Assembly: GCF_001885735.1 (NCBI RefSeq)
Contig: NZ_JXKG01000001.1
Location: 124,001 to 188,000, forward strand
Reading direction: 5' to 3'
Origin: Enterococcus canintestini
Lineage (GTDB): Bacteria > Bacillota > Bacilli > Lactobacillales > Enterococcaceae
DNA: 64,000 bases
Positions 8,359-16,887 of this stretch are shown piece by piece. Under the pieces are notes generated by a model that saw nothing but the letters and a program-made list of their open reading frames with translations, searched no databases and was not told where the DNA came from. Both the position numbers and the translations under genes were made by a program. The stretch's first letter is position 1, and every line of letters begins with the position of its first letter.

Positions 8359-9312
8359 ATGGCAGATTCATTTCAACATTACACCGTGATGCTTAAAGAA
8401 ACAGTCGATGGACTAAATATTAAACCTGACGGTATTTATGTTGATTGTACCTTAGGTGGTGCAGGTCATAGCCAATATTTATTGTCACAATTAAATGATA
8501 ACGGGCATCTCTATGCTTTTGATCAAGATCAAAAAGCAATTGATCATGCTAAAGTCTTTTTAAAAGACGCTGTAGCAGCTGGAAAAGTTACTTTTATTAA
8601 AAGTAATTTTCGCAATCTAGCAGCTGCTTTAAAAGAACATGGGATTGAAAAAGTCGATGGCGTCTTATACGACTTAGGTGTCTCATCGCCACAACTAGAT
8701 GAAGCTAGTCGCGGTTTTAGTTACCATCAAGATGCCCCACTAGATATGCGGATGGATCAATCAGCTCCATTTTCGGCTTATGATTTAGTCAATACGTATG
8801 ATTATCACGAAATGGTGAAAATTTTTTATCGCTATGGTGAAGAGAAATTTTCTAAGCAAGTCGCAAGACAAATTGAACGGGCTAGAGAAAAGGCACCAAT
8901 CGAAACGACTGGAGAACTAGTAGAGTTGATTAAAGAAGCAATTCCTGCTCCTGCTAGACGTAAAGGTGGGCATCCTGCTAAGCGAATTTTCCAAGCAATC
9001 CGCATTGCCGTTAATGACGAATTAGGGGCAATTGAGGAGTCTTTAGAACAAGCGATTGCTCTTTTAAATGTTAGAGGCAGAGTCAGCGTGATTACCTTTC
9101 ATTCATTAGAAGATCGTTTGGTTAAAAATATTTTTAAAGAGTATAGTAGTCCGAAAGATTTACCACCAGGCTTACCAATGGTACCAGTGGAATATCAACC
9201 AGAATTAAAATTAATTAATCGCAAACCAATTGTTGCCAGTCAAGATGAGCTAGATGAAAATAATCGCTCCCGCAGTGCAAAATTGAGAATTGCTGAAAGA
9301 ATCAAAGAATAA
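8359..9312 (+). CDS. rsmH: 16S rRNA (cytosine1402-N4)-methyltransferase RsmH
   Basis: RsmH (MraW) uses SAM to methylate N4 of C1402 in the 16S rRNA decoding centre. The 317 aa match the family. Visible are [13 protein letters not shown] at the N-terminus, the SAM loop [10 protein letters not shown] (about residue 30), [12 protein letters not shown] and the C-terminal [13 protein letters not shown] with [10 protein letters not shown] at the end. GAGGAAAT lies upstream. It is the second gene of the dcw cluster, with ftsL 14 nt behind, which couples ribosome modification to the division operon. Confidence 0.96.
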   Translation: MADSFQHYTVMLKETVDGLNIKPDGIYVDCTLGGAGHSQYLLSQLNDNGHLYAFDQDQKAIDHAKVFLKDAVAAGKVTFIKSNFRNLAAALKEHGIEKVDGVLYDLGVSSPQLDEASRGFSYHQDAPLDMRMDQSAPFSAYDLVNTYDYHEMVKIFYRYGEEKFSKQVARQIERAREKAPIETTGELVELIKEAIPAPARRKGGHPAKRIFQAIRIAVNDELGAIEESLEQAIALLNVRGRVSVITFHSLEDRLVKNIFKEYSSPKDLPPGLPMVPVEYQPELKLINRKPIVASQDELDENNRSRSAKLRIAERIKE

Positions 9313-9326
9313 AAAGGAGCGTCGAA

Positions 9327-9737
9327 ATGGCAGAAGCGAAACGTGAATATCACTATGATATGAATCAAGCAGCACCTCAAGTGGAACAACCTAATCCGTC
9401 AGCGAAACCATCGACGCCACCACGTCCTGAAATTATTCGCATTCCAGCATCGCCAGCTCGAAAATTAAAACGGATTAGTGGCTTGGAAAAAATCATTGGG
9501 ATTTTTCTGTTGGCTGCTATCATTGGCTTGGCGGTATTAACCGTTTATGTCCGAACAGATATTAGCCAGCTAGAACGGGAAGTTTCTCAAATTGAAGCAC
9601 AAACGACCCAACAAGCCGAAGAAAAAACCCGTTTAGAACAAGAAAAAAGCGAGCTTTCAAAAACGGAACGAATTAAAAAAATTGCGGAGAAAAAAGGACT
9701 TAAAATTAACGATGATAATTTAAGGAAAGTGAAGTAA
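9327..9737 (+). CDS. ftsL: Cell division protein FtsL
   Basis: FtsL is a bitopic septal membrane protein that works with DivIC/FtsB and DivIB/FtsQ to activate septal peptidoglycan synthesis. The 136-aa product has a proline-rich basic cytoplasmic tail (1-50), one membrane span (about 54-75, IGIFLLAAIIGLAVLTVYV), then an extracellular coiled coil rich in Glu/Gln/Lys (about 80-120). FtsL sequences diverge strongly, so identification rests on topology and on its place between rsmH and the class B PBP. AAAGGAG precedes the ATG. The stop is directly followed by the pbp start. Confidence 0.9.
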   Translation: MAEAKREYHYDMNQAAPQVEQPNPSAKPSTPPRPEIIRIPASPARKLKRISGLEKIIGIFLLAAIIGLAVLTVYVRTDISQLEREVSQIEAQTTQQAEEKTRLEQEKSELSKTERIKKIAEKKGLKINDDNLRKVK

Positions 9738-11945
9738 ATGCGTTTTAAACGAATTAGAAAGTATTTCCGCAAGAAAAATCAAAATCCAACGAACAACCGC
9801 AAAAAAGTAGGGATTATTCTCTTTGCTACGAGTATTGGGTTGTTCTTTTTGTTTGCCACCCGTTTAGGTTATCTGGTGGTAGTTGGAAACGTAGCGGGAA
9901 CTTCTTTGGAAAAGAAGACTGCTGCCTTATATGAAGGTAGTAAAGTAGTAAAAGCTAAAAGAGGAACTATTTATGATCGCAATGGTGTAGCAATTGCTGA
10001 AGATGCGACATCTTATTCCTTAAAGGCTATTTTGTCTAAAAATTATAAAACAGGAGATAAAAAACTCTACGTTCAAAGTAAGGATTATGAAAAAGTTGCC
10101 ACCATTTTACATGATATTTTAGGCTTAGATGAAAAAGAAGTCGTGTCCCGTTTAAAAGAAGGGGCAAAAAATGAATTGTATCAAGTTGAATTTTCTGGGA
10201 AAGGTAAGAATATCACTTTAGAAAAGAAGAAAAAAATAGAACAAGCAATGGAAAAGGCCGGTTTATCAGGGTTAGACTTTGATGAACATCCTAATCGTAT
10301 TTATCCAAATGGCGTATTTGCATCGCATTTTATTGGCTATGCTGAACCAGAAGTGGATGACAAAGGTGTAGATAAAGGGTTAGTCGGGAAGATGGGCCTA
10401 GAAGCTGCATATAACGATATTTTAAGCGGAACTGATGGCGAAATTGTCTATCAAAAAGACAATTATCAAAATCCATTACCTGGTACAGTCGCACAAAAAA
10501 AAGCCGCTAAAGACGGTCAAGATATTTATACGACTTTAGATAGCGGCCTACAAACGTATTTAGAATCATTAATGGATACAGCAGTGAAAAAATATAAACC
10601 AGAAGATGCTACTGCGGTATTAATGGAGGCAAAAACGGGCGAAATTTTAGCCATGAGTCAACGACCGACGTTTAATCCTGAAACGAAAAAGGAATTTTCT
10701 AATAAAGACTTTAATTGGATGAATTTATTAGTAGAAGATCGCTATGAACCTGGTTCCACAATGAAAGTCATGACAACTGCTGCTGCAATTGAAGATGGTG
10801 TTTTTAATGAAAATGAAACCTTTACGTCTGGTGAAATTAAAGTCGCTGATGCAACGATTAACGACTGGGATTATCAAGAACAAAGACGAACATTAACCAT
10901 GCGCCAAGCGCTATCTTGGTCTAGTAATGTCGGAATGGTTAAGCTAGAACAAAAAATGGGCGATACGTGGCAAAATTATTTGAAAAAATTTGGTTTTGGT
11001 CAAAGTACGTATTCCGGCTTGCCTGGGGAAAACAGTGGTATTTTACCTACTAATAACATTGTTGATAAGGCGATGAGTTCATTTGGTCAAGGGATTGGTG
11101 TGACTAATTTCCAAATGATGCGGGCTTTTTCTGCGATAGCAAATAATGGTAAAATGTTAGAACCACATTACATTAGTAAAGTTGTAAACAGTCAAACTGG
11201 AACTGAACGCGTAACAGAGCCAGAAGTTGTTGGCAATCCTATTAGTGCACAGACAGCCACTAAAGTACGGGAATATATGCGCGATGTCATTGAAAGTAAA
11301 GATTATGGTAGTGCTTATGGTGTTTATAGTGTTCCAGGGTATAAAATCGCTGCTAAAACAGGGACGGCCCAAATTGCAGATGAAAAAAATGGTGGCTACT
11401 ACCAAGGCGATACTGCATATCTGTATTCCATAGTTGAAATGATTCCAGCCGAAGATCCAGAATATGTCTTGTATATGACAATGAAAATGCCAGAGCATTG
11501 GGAACAAAAAGCTTTAGGTGACATCGGCAATGCTTTGTTAAAACGGGCAATGGAATTTAAAGATGATCAACCCGCTTCTGCGAGTGAAAATACTGAAAAA
11601 ATTGAAGTTGCGGATTATCGTAATTTAGGTAAAGACAGTGCCGCAGCTGACGCAAGTAAAAATGGTTTAGTACCAATTGTAATTGGAACTGGCAGTAAAA
11701 TTAAAGAGCAAGGAACACCTCACGGCACTAAAGTATTAGCTGGTGAAAAATTGATTTTACTTACCACTGGCTCCGAGTACTATATGCCAGATGTGACCAA
11801 TTGGTCGAAAGCTGATTTGGTTAAACTGGGAGATTTACTAGGTGTTAAAGTTACATTCAAAGGTGACGGTTACTGTTCAGGACAAAGTTTAGCTCCTTAT
11901 GAGCGTATTGACGGGCAGGAAATTGAATTTACCATGTCACAATAA
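9738..11945 (+). CDS. pbpC: Septal class B penicillin-binding protein (PBP2x/FtsI type) with PASTA domains
   Basis: This transpeptidase cross-links septal peptidoglycan. Order in the 735 aa: short basic cytoplasmic tail, one membrane anchor (about 27-47), a PBP dimerisation region (about 60-250), the transpeptidase domain with the active-site Ser340 in PGSTMK, the SSN triad at 395-397 and the KTGTA box at Lys540, then C-terminal PASTA-like repeats (about 620-735, with VPIVIGTGSKIKEQG). Length and tail fit enterococcal PbpC / streptococcal PBP2x. It abuts ftsL. The 236-nt gap that follows is unusual within this tight cluster and holds a duplicated element. Confidence 0.95.
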   Translation: MRFKRIRKYFRKKNQNPTNNRKKVGIILFATSIGLFFLFATRLGYLVVVGNVAGTSLEKKTAALYEGSKVVKAKRGTIYDRNGVAIAEDATSYSLKAILSKNYKTGDKKLYVQSKDYEKVATILHDILGLDEKEVVSRLKEGAKNELYQVEFSGKGKNITLEKKKKIEQAMEKAGLSGLDFDEHPNRIYPNGVFASHFIGYAEPEVDDKGVDKGLVGKMGLEAAYNDILSGTDGEIVYQKDNYQNPLPGTVAQKKAAKDGQDIYTTLDSGLQTYLESLMDTAVKKYKPEDATAVLMEAKTGEILAMSQRPTFNPETKKEFSNKDFNWMNLLVEDRYEPGSTMKVMTTAAAIEDGVFNENETFTSGEIKVADATINDWDYQEQRRTLTMRQALSWSSNVGMVKLEQKMGDTWQNYLKKFGFGQSTYSGLPGENSGILPTNNIVDKAMSSFGQGIGVTNFQMMRAFSAIANNGKMLEPHYISKVVNSQTGTERVTEPEVVGNPISAQTATKVREYMRDVIESKDYGSAYGVYSVPGYKIAAKTGTAQIADEKNGGYYQGDTAYLYSIVEMIPAEDPEYVLYMTMKMPEHWEQKALGDIGNALLKRAMEFKDDQPASASENTEKIEVADYRNLGKDSAAADASKNGLVPIVIGTGSKIKEQGTPHGTKVLAGEKLILLTTGSEYYMPDVTNWSKADLVKLGDLLGVKVTFKGDGYCSGQSLAPYERIDGQEIEFTMSQ

Positions 11946-11977
11946 TCTGAAATTTATCAAATAGAAATGCTATCACT

Positions 11978-12070
11978 CCTCTTGGCGTATTTTGCCAAAG
12001 AGGAATGATATGCGTAGAGAAAATAAGCTTCATTTTTATAAAAAAATGATTACATTAAAAAGAACTAGGA
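11978..12070 (+). repeat. Tandem leader repeat, copy 1 (93 bp) before mraY
   Basis: Copy 1 of a 93-bp unit repeated with a 101-nt period. It begins with a hairpin: CCTCTTGGC (11978-11986), a 7-nt loop, then GCCAAAGAGG (11994-12003) with one bulged A. The 3' arm contains an AAAGAGG ribosome-binding sequence, which is followed six bases later by an ATG (12010). A second A/T hairpin built on CATTTTT/AAAAATG follows. Only about four positions differ from copy 2, three of them in the hairpin loop. Confidence 0.9.
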
Positions 12071-12150
12071 TGTCAGTTCCTCTTGGCGCGTTCTGCCAAA
12101 GAGGAATGATATGCGTAGAGAAAATAAACTTCATTTTTATAAAAAAATGA
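12010..12150 (+). CDS. Possible 46-codon ORF starting in repeat copy 1
   Basis: The ATG at 12010 follows AAAGAGG (11997-12003) by six bases and reads through into copy 2, stopping at TGA 12148-12150. The first 20 residues are [20 protein letters not shown], identical to those encoded by copy 2. The only base change in that stretch (AAG versus AAA) is silent. Because the repeat period is not a multiple of three, the rest of this ORF reads copy 2 in another frame. Composition is basic with no recognised domain. It may be a leader peptide, or merely an open frame created by duplication. Confidence 0.35.
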   Translation: MRRENKLHFYKKMITLKRTRMSVPLGAFCQRGMICVEKINFIFIKK

Positions 12151-12171
12151 TTACATTAAAAAGAACTAGGA
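12079..12171 (+). repeat. Tandem leader repeat, copy 2 (93 bp) before mraY
   Basis: Second unit, ending 10 bases before the mraY start. The hairpin CCTCTTGGC (12079-12087) / GCCAAAGAGG (12095-12104) is kept exactly, while its loop reads GCGTTCT instead of GTATTTT. The stem extends by two extra pairs compared with copy 1. The unit ends inside the mraY ribosome-binding region (CTAGGAG), so the duplication took place immediately upstream of that gene. Confidence 0.9.
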
Positions 12172-12179
12172 GATTTTAA
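12111..12179 (+). CDS. Possible 22-aa leader peptide directly upstream of mraY
   Basis: The ATG at 12111 sits six bases after GAGG (12101-12104), which lies in the 3' arm of the copy 2 hairpin. The 22-codon frame starts with [12 protein letters not shown], ends in Arg-Arg-Phe and stops at TAA 12177-12179, two bases before the mraY ATG. This arrangement, with the SD sequestered in a hairpin and a short ORF ending at the next start codon, would allow translational coupling to mraY. It is not a known leader to me, and no expression evidence is available. Confidence 0.4.
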   Translation: MRRENKLHFYKKMITLKRTRRF

Positions 12180-12181
12180 AA

Positions 12182-13144
12182 ATGGAATGGACAAAGATGA
12201 TTTTACCAATTGTGAGTAGCTTTGCGATGACTTATGCAGTCATGCCTCTTTTCATCGGCTATTTTCGCGTCAAACAATTCGGACAAGAAATTAGAGATGA
12301 AGGACCTAAATGGCACAACGTTAAAGCAGGGACCCCTACAATGGGTGGTGTTGTCTTTTTAATTGCTTCTGTTTTAACAGGTCTATGGGTGGGTGCTTGG
12401 TTAAATCAATTGACAGCTTCTTTATTTATCTTATTGTTCATTTTATTTTTATATGGTTTATTAGGGTTCTTAGATGATTTTATTAAAATTTTTAAAAAGC
12501 GCAATATGGGTTTAAATTCCTTGCAGAAATTAATTGGTCAAATCATCGGTGCTGTTATTTTTTATTTTGTCTTTTTAAAAGAAGGTAATAGCAATCTTTT
12601 AAATATATTTGGAATTGAAGTAAACTTAGGCATTCTCTATGGACTTTTTGTCATTTTTTGGCTAGTGGGCTTTTCCAATGCAGTTAATTTGACCGATGGA
12701 ATTGATGGCTTGGTTTCTGGCTTGGGGGTTATTTCCTTTGCAACTTATGGTATCATAGCTTTTAAGCAAAACCAATTTGATGTCTTGATCATTTGTTTAA
12801 GTGTAATCGGCGGACTATTGGGCTTTTTCCCTTACAACCACAAACCAGCTAAGATTTTTATGGGGGATGTAGGGTCGCTTGCACTTGGCGGCTTACTGGC
12901 GGCGATTTCTATTTTGTTACATCAAGAATGGACGTTGTTATTAATCGGTCTTATTTACGTCGTTGAAACTGCCAGTGTAATGTTGCAGGTGGCCTCCTTC
13001 AAATTAACCGGCAAACGTCTATTTAAAATGTCACCCATCCATCACCATTTTGAGATGAGCGGTTGGACTGAATGGAAAATCGATCTGGTTTTTTGGGGGA
13101 TCGCTTTTGTTTGTTCGGTACTTACGCTTTTGATCATTTGGTAG
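12182..13144 (+). CDS. mraY: Phospho-MurNAc-pentapeptide transferase MraY
   Basis: This polytopic membrane enzyme transfers phospho-MurNAc-pentapeptide from UDP to undecaprenyl phosphate, forming lipid I. The 320 aa have about ten membrane helices. Catalytic/Mg2+ motifs are present: GFLDDFIK (about 97), NLTDGIDGL (about 170), [12 protein letters not shown] (about 225) and the [13 protein letters not shown] signature (about 285). TAGGAG at 12167-12172 precedes the ATG. It is preceded by the duplicated leader element, so its translation may be separately regulated. murD follows after 12 nt. Confidence 0.96.
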   Translation: MEWTKMILPIVSSFAMTYAVMPLFIGYFRVKQFGQEIRDEGPKWHNVKAGTPTMGGVVFLIASVLTGLWVGAWLNQLTASLFILLFILFLYGLLGFLDDFIKIFKKRNMGLNSLQKLIGQIIGAVIFYFVFLKEGNSNLLNIFGIEVNLGILYGLFVIFWLVGFSNAVNLTDGIDGLVSGLGVISFATYGIIAFKQNQFDVLIICLSVIGGLLGFFPYNHKPAKIFMGDVGSLALGGLLAAISILLHQEWTLLLIGLIYVVETASVMLQVASFKLTGKRLFKMSPIHHHFEMSGWTEWKIDLVFWGIAFVCSVLTLLIIW

Positions 13145-13156
13145 GAGATGGAAAAA

Positions 13157-14518
13157 ATGAAACAAATTAATGAATATCAAAATAAAAAAGTTCTTGTGTT
13201 AGGATTAGCAAAAAGTGGATTCAGTGCGGCCAAATTATTACATGATTTGGGCGCACTTGTTACCGTTAATGACGGCAAACCTTTTGAAGAAAATCCAGAA
13301 GCGCAAGATCTTTTGGCGTTAGGGGTTAAAGTTGTAACGGGTAGTCATCCCATTGAATTATTAGATGAAGATTTTGCTTTAATGGTTAAAAATCCTGGTA
13401 TTCCCTATAGTCAACCGCTAGTGAAAAAAGCAGTGGAAAAAGGTTTGCCAATTATTACTGAAGTTGAATTAGCCTATCAAATTGCAGAATGTCCACTCAT
13501 TGGAATTACGGGTACCAATGGAAAGACGACTACAACGACAATGATTGGTGAAATTCTAAATGCGGGGATGAAAAAAGGTAAAGCACTGTTAGCTGGTAAT
13601 ATTGGTTATCCGGCTAGTACAGTAGCCCAAGATGCAAAAAAAGATGATGTCATGGTAACAGAATTATCTAGTTTTCAATTAATGGGCATTAAAACCTTTC
13701 ATCCAGAAATTGCGGTTATCACCAATATTTTTTCTGCTCATTTAGATTACCATGGTTCCCAAGCAGAATATGAAAAAGCTAAATGGCATATCCAAGAGAA
13801 TATGACTGCAACTGATTATTTAGTTTTAAACTGGGACCAAAAGGTTATCCAAGATTTAGCTAAAACGACAAAAGCTCAGCTTGTTCCTTTTTCTAGTACC
13901 CAGACAGTACCGGGAGCTTATCAAAAAGAAGGTAAATTGTACTTTCATGAGGAATTTATTATGGCAGCTGATACATTAGGAGTACCTGGCAATCATAATG
14001 TTGAAAATGCGTTAGCAGCAATTGCTGTAGCGAAATTACGTAATATTTCAAATGAAGACATTAAAGAAACGTTACAAAGTTTTAGTGGGGTGCCCCATCG
14101 GACTCAATTTGTAGGAACAATTAACGAACGGCGGTTTTTCAATGATTCGAAAGCCACAAATATTTTAGCGACAGAGATGGCATTGAGTGGTTTTGACCAT
14201 GAAAAATTAATTTTATTAGCCGGTGGTTTAGATCGTGGTAATAGTTTTGATGATTTAATCCCATCATTAATTGGATTAAAAGCAATAATTGTTTTTGGTG
14301 AGACAAAAGATAAGCTAGCACAGGCAGCACGAGATGCCCATATTCCAACTATTGAATTTAGTGAAAATGCTGAAACAGCTGTAGCAAAAGCTTACGCCCT
14401 AAGTGAGCCTGGTGATACGATTTTATTATCTCCTGCCAATGCTAGTTGGGATCAATATAAAAATTTTGAAATTAGAGGCGACCGTTTTATTGCAGCCGTA
14501 AATGACTTGAAAAAATAA
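13157..14518 (+). CDS. murD: UDP-N-acetylmuramoyl-L-alanine:D-glutamate ligase MurD
   Basis: This cytoplasmic ATP-dependent ligase adds D-Glu to UDP-MurNAc-L-Ala. The 453 aa show an N-terminal Rossmann-like UDP domain ([17 protein letters not shown]), the central ATPase P-loop [17 protein letters not shown] (about 112) and a C-terminal domain with NDSKATN and DRGNSFDDL. An ATG at 13148 is in frame, but TAGGAG ends at 13147, so I use 13157, nine bases further, which starts [17 protein letters not shown]. It lies between mraY and murG in standard order. Confidence 0.95.
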   Translation: MKQINEYQNKKVLVLGLAKSGFSAAKLLHDLGALVTVNDGKPFEENPEAQDLLALGVKVVTGSHPIELLDEDFALMVKNPGIPYSQPLVKKAVEKGLPIITEVELAYQIAECPLIGITGTNGKTTTTTMIGEILNAGMKKGKALLAGNIGYPASTVAQDAKKDDVMVTELSSFQLMGIKTFHPEIAVITNIFSAHLDYHGSQAEYEKAKWHIQENMTATDYLVLNWDQKVIQDLAKTTKAQLVPFSSTQTVPGAYQKEGKLYFHEEFIMAADTLGVPGNHNVENALAAIAVAKLRNISNEDIKETLQSFSGVPHRTQFVGTINERRFFNDSKATNILATEMALSGFDHEKLILLAGGLDRGNSFDDLIPSLIGLKAIIVFGETKDKLAQAARDAHIPTIEFSENAETAVAKAYALSEPGDTILLSPANASWDQYKNFEIRGDRFIAAVNDLKK

Positions 14519-14536
14519 TAGAAATGAGCGAATTAC

Positions 14537-15631
14537 GTGAAAGTATTAGTAACTGGTGGGGGAACAGGTGGTCATATCTATCCTGCCTTAGCCTTTGTAA
14601 AATACGTTAAAGAACAAGAACCGACAGCTGAATTTATGTATGTGGGGGGTAAAAGAGGGTTAGAAAATAAAATTCTACCTAAAACCGATATTCCCTTTAA
14701 AACTTTAGAAATTCAAGGGTTTAAACGCAAACTGTCATTTGACAATGTCAAGACCTTGCAGCTTTTTTTCAAAAGCATTAAAGAAGCAAAACAAATTTTA
14801 AAATCTTTTCAACCAGATGTCGTTATCGGAACAGGTGGTTACGTTTCTGGAGCGGTGGTTTATGCAGCCGCTAAAATGAAAATTCCGACAATTGTTCACG
14901 AACAAAATAGTATTCCAGGGATGACCAACAAGTTTTTAAGTCGTTATGCCACTAAGATTGGGATTTGTTTTAAAGATGCGGCCCAGTTTTTCCCAGCTGA
15001 AAAAACTGTATTGGTAGGGAATCCTCGTGCTAGTGAAGTAAGTGATACTAAAAAATCTGATATTTTGACAACTTTTGGTTTAAAAGAAGACAAACCAACT
15101 GCCTTAATCTTTGGTGGTAGTCAAGGTGCTTTAAAGATCAATCAAGCCGTAACTAAAGCTTTGCCAATTTTTGCTACCCGTGACTATCAGGTCCTGTATG
15201 CTTCTGGGGAAAGATACTTTAATGAAATTAAAAATGAAGCAAAGATTGACTTAAGCCAGTTGACAAATGTTAGTGTTGCCCCCTATATTGATAAGATGGC
15301 GGCAGTGATGGTTTGCTGTGACTTATTGGTGGGACGAGCTGGTGCGACATCTATTGCGGAGTTTACTGCATTAGGCTTACCAGCAGTTTTAATTCCTAGC
15401 CCTTACGTGACCGCAGATCATCAAACTAAAAATGCTCAAAGTTTAGTCGACGCTGGCGCTGCATTCATGATTAAAGATGATGCATTGACTGCTGAGTCAT
15501 TAGTTGCAGCTATTGATGAGATTATGCAAAATCAAGTAAAACGGCAGCAAATGGCAACTGCTTCTAAATCAGAAGGTATACCAGATGCAAGTCAACGACT
15601 ATTCCAATTAGTGCAGGAAATTACTGCGTAA
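14537..15631 (+). CDS. murG: UDP-GlcNAc:undecaprenyl-PP-MurNAc-pentapeptide GlcNAc transferase MurG
   Basis: This peripheral membrane GT-B glycosyltransferase converts lipid I to lipid II. The 364 aa begin [19 protein letters not shown], the first glycine-rich lipid-binding motif. Further marks are IGTGGYVSG (about 97), [11 protein letters not shown] (about 193) and [11 protein letters not shown] (about 268), which binds UDP-GlcNAc. The start codon is GTG (14537) and the upstream Shine-Dalgarno is weak, so translation is probably modest. It lies 18 nt after murD and 10 nt before divIB. Confidence 0.95.
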   Translation: MKVLVTGGGTGGHIYPALAFVKYVKEQEPTAEFMYVGGKRGLENKILPKTDIPFKTLEIQGFKRKLSFDNVKTLQLFFKSIKEAKQILKSFQPDVVIGTGGYVSGAVVYAAAKMKIPTIVHEQNSIPGMTNKFLSRYATKIGICFKDAAQFFPAEKTVLVGNPRASEVSDTKKSDILTTFGLKEDKPTALIFGGSQGALKINQAVTKALPIFATRDYQVLYASGERYFNEIKNEAKIDLSQLTNVSVAPYIDKMAAVMVCCDLLVGRAGATSIAEFTALGLPAVLIPSPYVTADHQTKNAQSLVDAGAAFMIKDDALTAESLVAAIDEIMQNQVKRQQMATASKSEGIPDASQRLFQLVQEITA

Positions 15632-15641
15632 GATAAAGGTG

Positions 15642-16739
15642 GTGACGCATATCAGTAAGAAAGACCAGCCCAATAAAAGTGGTGAAAAGTCAGACGTCCA
15701 TGCTGTCAATTTGACGCCGTGGCAAAAAGCCAACTTGGAGTATCGAAAAAAAAATGGTCAAGATGCGACGTGGTCTCCGACAGTTATTGCTGGACAGGAG
15801 CAAAAAGAAGAACCACAATTATCGGAAAATGCCAGTGATTTACCGATTGAAGGGGGTTCTTTAAACCCAAATGGTTCTTTTGCCGATCGGTTGCCAAAAT
15901 TGAAATATGAACGAAATTCGGTACTTTACCGCCGTTTGACGATTATAATTTTACTTTTTTTAATACCGTTGTTATTTACTTTGTACTACGTTTCTCCTTT
16001 AAGTAAACTGGCTGCGGTTCATGTGGTAAAAAATGATACTGTAACAAAAACAGCTGTAACACAAGCAGCTGGATTTAATCTTGACGAGGGCCTTTGGTCT
16101 CAATATTGGCATCGAAAAGAAAATGAAGCAAAAATAAAGAAAGCTTTGCCACGAGTAAAAAGTGTTTCGGTTGCGATTGAACATTTTAATGAATTCAAAT
16201 TAACTGTAACAGAATATCAAGAAGTCGCTATTTTAGAAAAAGGTGACAGCTATGCTCCGGTGATTGAAAATGGCAAGGTTTTGGCTGAAACGGTAAAAAA
16301 ACCAGCAGAAAACCTGCCCATACTAGAAGACTTTAAATCGCAAAAGCGTATTTTGGCTGTTTTAAAACAGTACCAAAAACTTTCACAAGCATTACGCAGT
16401 AGTATTTCGCAAATTAAGTACACGCCAACAAATGCCAACGCTGAGTTATTAAATTTATTGATGAATGATGGCAATACCGTTATTATTAATATCTCAAATC
16501 TAGCCGAGCAACTAAAGTACTATCCTCAAGTTGCTAAGGAGTTAAAAGGCAAAGGCGTTGTTGATATGGAAGTGGGAATTTTCACCTATCCGTACCCTAA
16601 GGAGGATGAAAAAACAAAAGAAACAACGAATTCTTCCAATTCAGCGCAAAGCGAAAACAATCAAAATGAAACCAATGAAAATACAGCAGAAAATGAAACT
16701 CAAAGTGAAACCAATAATAACACCCAAATAGAGCAATAA
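15642..16739 (+). CDS. divIB: Cell division protein DivIB/FtsQ
   Basis: DivIB is a bitopic division protein that assembles with FtsL and DivIC at the septum. The roughly 365-aa product has a long hydrophilic cytoplasmic N-terminus (1-100), a membrane span (about 103-123), a POTRA/FtsQ-type extracellular domain (about 125-200, LAAVHVVKNDTVTK onward), the beta domain and an unusually Asn/Thr/Glu-rich C-terminal tail (about 325-365). The start is uncertain: two adjacent in-frame GTGs (15639, 15642) overlap the AAAGGTGG ribosome-binding sequence. It is the last gene before the ftsA leader. Confidence 0.9.
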   Translation: MTHISKKDQPNKSGEKSDVHAVNLTPWQKANLEYRKKNGQDATWSPTVIAGQEQKEEPQLSENASDLPIEGGSLNPNGSFADRLPKLKYERNSVLYRRLTIIILLFLIPLLFTLYYVSPLSKLAAVHVVKNDTVTKTAVTQAAGFNLDEGLWSQYWHRKENEAKIKKALPRVKSVSVAIEHFNEFKLTVTEYQEVAILEKGDSYAPVIENGKVLAETVKKPAENLPILEDFKSQKRILAVLKQYQKLSQALRSSISQIKYTPTNANAELLNLLMNDGNTVIINISNLAEQLKYYPQVAKELKGKGVVDMEVGIFTYPYPKEDEKTKETTNSSNSAQSENNQNETNENTAENETQSETNNNTQIEQ

Positions 16740-16823
16740 AAATTTCAAATATTTTTCATAACGTATTTCTAAAAAGTTGATTTTTGTGGTATTATTGTTA
16801 GCAGTGAACAAAATATTAAACTG

Positions 16824-16857
16824 ATAGATAAAAACGGACCTTTACTGTTCGATCTAT
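16824..16857 (+). other. Hairpin in the ftsA leader
   Basis: ATAGAT (16824-16829) pairs with ATCTAT (16852-16857). After an AAAAA bulge, CGGAC (16835-16839) pairs with GTTCG (16847-16851) including one G-U. It sits 30 nt upstream of the ftsA start in the only sizeable gap between divIB and ftsA. There is no T-run, so it is not a simple terminator. A role in mRNA processing or stability is possible. Confidence 0.45.
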
Positions 16858-16887
16858 ATGGAAATTTAGTAGGAGGGAATCCCATTC

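Noticed and set aside
11157-11507. 116-codon minus-strand open frame
   Set aside because: It is antisense to the transpeptidase domain of the septal PBP; no RBS or family pattern.
11978-12171. Tandem repeat as an insertion sequence or CRISPR
   Set aside because: Only two units, no spacers of constant length with different content, no transposase and no terminal inverted repeats.
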